Positions 14,596-16,346 of a stretch of 16,346 nucleotides of DNA are shown piece by piece. Under the pieces are notes generated by a model, which was not told the DNA's origin, did not search any database, and was given only the letters and a program-made list of their open reading frames with translations. The position numbers and the translations under genes were made by a program. Source of the stretch: Methanobrevibacter sp. (GTDB lineage: Archaea > Methanobacteriota > Methanobacteria > Methanobacteriales > Methanobacteriaceae); contig JAITOM010000114.1 of the NCBI GenBank assembly GCA_031289975.1, positions 1 through 16,346 on the forward strand. The letters run 5' to 3'. The first letter of the stretch is position 1; each line of letters starts with the position of its first letter.

Positions 14596-15348
14596 TTAAC
14601 TTAAAATAGCTATTTCTTTTAAGAAATTTAAACTTTTTTTCACATCTTCTATACTATTCATCTCTATGATAATAATATCAGCAAACTTATGTTTGGATAA
14701 AATAGAGAAAACCTCTTTAAAATCAATGTTGCCTTGACCTAAAGGATAGTGATAATCGAAGTCACCATTATTATCAGAGATATGTATGTGATTTATGGTA
14801 TCAAAAAATAAATTAGTTTTTTTAAGTACTGTGTTAGCATGAGCAATATCTAAAGTCATATTTATATTGTTTGTTTTTAAGAAATCATTTAGCTCCATAG
14901 GATTTTGATACAAGTGACCTTCAATGTTAGGCATATTTTCAACCGATATTTTAACTCCTAATTTTTCTCCATAATCAAAACATTCTTTTATAGAGTTATT
15001 GGATAATTCAATAGATTTTTCCTTATAAAATCTTCCTAAAAAACTTATATTTCCTGGATGAACAACAACAAGATTAGCATCGATTTTATTTGCTAAATAA
15101 ATAGATTTTTTCACTTCATTTACAGAGCTTTCTCTTATACTATGGTTTAGAGAAGCTATATTTATATCGGATATTGGGCAATGAACGGTATGTTTAAAAG
15201 AATAGCTTTCAAAGAACTCAGGATACTTATCCATATTTGGATATTCATATAGAAACTCAAGATATTTAATTTTTTCATTATCAAGATAATTTAATAAATT
15301 AATCACATCTTCTCCTTGAGAAGCCAATGTAGATACACCAATTTTCAT
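14596..15348 (-). CDS. TIM-barrel sugar phosphate isomerase/epimerase-like protein (AP endonuclease 2 / xylose isomerase-like fold)
   Basis: The 250-residue protein has the metal-binding pattern of the xylose isomerase-like TIM barrel superfamily: H97 in VVVHPG, E137 in SVENMP, D167 and H170 in LDIAHAN, H189 in HIHISDN, H200 in YHYPLGQGNIDF, and E229 in IIIEMN. These ligands are intact, so a divalent-metal enzyme is likely. The family contains both endonuclease IV and sugar isomerases or epimerases; the length and the PLGQGNIDF loop occur in both, and the substrate cannot be told from sequence. It is cytoplasmic, with no signal. GGTGT stands before the ATG. It is upstream of aroE on the same strand and may share its transcript, though a mobile-element fragment separates them. 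Confidence 0.85.
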   Translation of the reverse strand: MKIGVSTLASQGEDVINLLNYLDNEKIKYLEFLYEYPNMDKYPEFFESYSFKHTVHCPISDINIASLNHSIRESSVNEVKKSIYLANKIDANLVVVHPGNISFLGRFYKEKSIELSNNSIKECFDYGEKLGVKISVENMPNIEGHLYQNPMELNDFLKTNNINMTLDIAHANTVLKKTNLFFDTINHIHISDNNGDFDYHYPLGQGNIDFKEVFSILSKHKFADIIIIEMNSIEDVKKSLNFLKEIAILS

Positions 15349-15447
15349 TTAAACACCACATTATTATTTCCTATAATTAAACATCTAAAATTTATATCTA
15401 AATTTATAATATTATCCTATATTAATTTTTATAGTATTCTATTATAA

Positions 15448-15490
15448 TAGTTTTGATAAAGTTCTTAATAAATAACTTCTTTTAAAAATA
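15448..15490 (+). repeat. Family D left-end fragment
   Basis: TAGTTTTGATAAAGTTCTTA and the following AATAAATAACTT match the D family left end exactly, then the match stops where a family C element starts at 15493. The rest of the D element is not found downstream. Confidence 0.65.
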
Positions 15491-15492
15491 AT

Positions 15493-15680
15493 TATTATAG
15501 TGATGTAAAAAATGTTTGTAATTAATCATTATTTTTAAATATCTGTATTGTTGAAAATTATTTTCAACTTAGGAGAATTTATTCACCTGTTTAAGAATTT
15601 CGAATTAATTATTAAGTTAATTTTTTAAATAATAATTTTTATTTTTTTATTTTTAAAAATAATAATCATAATTTTTTTCC
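15493..15680 (+). repeat. Family C element, copy 2, right end missing
   Basis: The first 55 bases follow copy 1 almost exactly (TATTATAGTGATG, AAAATGTTTGTAATTAATCA, TTTTTAAATATCT). An unrelated middle includes the perfect 19-base palindrome GTTGAAAATTATTTTCAAC (15550-15568). The AT-rich right interior (TTTTTAAAAATAATAATCAT) then matches copy 1 again, but the right terminal repeat is absent. Confidence 0.6.
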
Positions 15681-15770
15681 CTAAATTTTCAAGATTCTCA
15701 AATCATTAAATCAACCATTAATTTTAGTTTAAATTATTATAAAACCATATTTTTAAAGTTTTTCCTTGCT

Positions 15771-15882
15771 TAAACAGTGATTTAATCCTTAAATAGCCTG
15801 GGGGGAGGGTGGGGAAATGCTGTCAACTTAAGAAATAAGTAATTTATGGTAAAATTAATCATGTTTTCCGCCTTTGGATTAG
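15771..15882 (-). repeat. Terminus of the IS4-type insertion sequence, right copy
   Basis: This is the inverted partner of 1-102, located between the transposase stop (15897) and the unique DNA on its left. It includes a G run (15800-15814) and TGCTGTCAACTTAAGAA. The body of this copy runs to the right, past the window. The tip is probably within 15771-15815 but no target duplication could be identified. Confidence 0.75.
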
Positions 15883-15896
15883 AGTATATTCGTGTT

Positions 15897-16344
15897 TTAA
15901 AAGTTTCTACTTAGATTTGTAACATATTTAAGTTTATTTTTTTGTTCAATTCTTTCAAAATATCTATTGGGTATAATGGCTATTAAATTTTTTTTATTTC
16001 TTCAATCATTGCTAAGAATTTTTGTTTTTTCTTATTTAACTAGGGTTCAAGTATTATATCTGTAATGTCGCTTTTATAAAGACCCACCAGTATGTTCATG
16101 TTTGGTTTGTATTCATATTTCAATTGTTTATTTTCTTTATTATCCTTAATTTATTGGGTGGCTTCGTTTTTATGTCTTGTAGGATGTTATGAATTAATAT
16201 ATTGGAATGAAAATCTTGCTCTACTGTTAATTTTGAACGTCCGGTGATATTTTCCATGTTAAGCTTATTTTTCAAAACATCAAAAGATTTTTCTATTTCC
16301 CATCTTTTAGCATATAAACATTTTATTTGTTCATAGTTAACTTC
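15897..16344 (-). pseudogene. IS4-family transposase, C-terminal part, frameshifted and cut by the window end
   Basis: On the reverse strand from 16344 the frame reads EVNYEQIKCLYAKRWEIEKS and on through FDVLKNKLNMENITGRSKL. It carries the IS4 signature Y-x2-R-x3-E-x6-K (the YREK motif with the third DDE acid), followed by the usual TVEQDFHSNILIHNIL. A stop at 16122-16120 ends this frame, but the homologous tail goes on in another frame (KQLKYEYKPNMNILVGLYKS) to a TAG at 16042-16040. After a further frame change it reads IIPNRYFERIEQ and VTNLSRNF to a stop at 15899-15897. At least two frameshifts and one nonsense codon make this copy inactive. The N-terminal catalytic part lies outside the window. 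Confidence 0.82.
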
Positions 16345-16346
16345 AT

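Overview
The window is about three quarters A+T and reads as a methanogenic archaeon of the Methanobacteriales, most like Methanobrevibacter. The grounds are an archaeal TATA-binding protein transcribed together with a phosphoserine phosphatase fused to a long coiled coil, Shine-Dalgarno sites of the GGTGA/GAGG type, frequent TTG and GTG starts, and a DUF1703-type AAA-ATPase of a kind often multicopy in such genomes. The genus is an inference; no rRNA or tRNA gene is present to test it.

Layout: 1-102 is the end of an insertion sequence. Then come an orphan acetolactate-synthase-like TPP enzyme (838-2466), a class I fumarase alpha subunit (3352-4197), an RCK/TrkA-type K+ channel regulator (5375-6040), a reverse-strand AAA-ATPase/PD-(D/E)XK protein (6135-7721), a small CxxC/CxxC protein (8213-8395), the tbp-serB pair on the reverse strand (10855 to 8627), a CYTH-domain protein (11441-11992), a convergent M42 aminopeptidase (13128 to 12103), and a reverse-strand pair of a TIM-barrel sugar isomerase-like protein and shikimate dehydrogenase (15348 to 13617). 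The right end (15771-16346) is the 3' part of a decayed IS4-family transposase gene and its terminus. The same terminus lies inverted at the left edge, so about 15.7 kb of housekeeping genes sits between two oppositely oriented copies of one insertion sequence.

The genes are mostly unrelated single-function genes. The striking content is between them: the intergenic DNA is packed with small non-coding inverted-repeat elements, at least five families (named A-E here). Family A (98 bp, two copies) and family B (143 bp, one intact copy plus fragments) each show exact 8-bp target duplications, which demonstrates transposition. One A copy sits inside a D element, the intact B copy sits inside an array of hairpins, and C elements abut or interrupt B and D fragments. 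The left half of family B matches the last codons and 3' flank of the AAA-ATPase/nuclease gene. This suggests that B is an internally deleted relative of a larger element that carried such a gene, the most interesting lead in the window.

No CRISPR array, tRNA, rRNA or replication origin was recognised.
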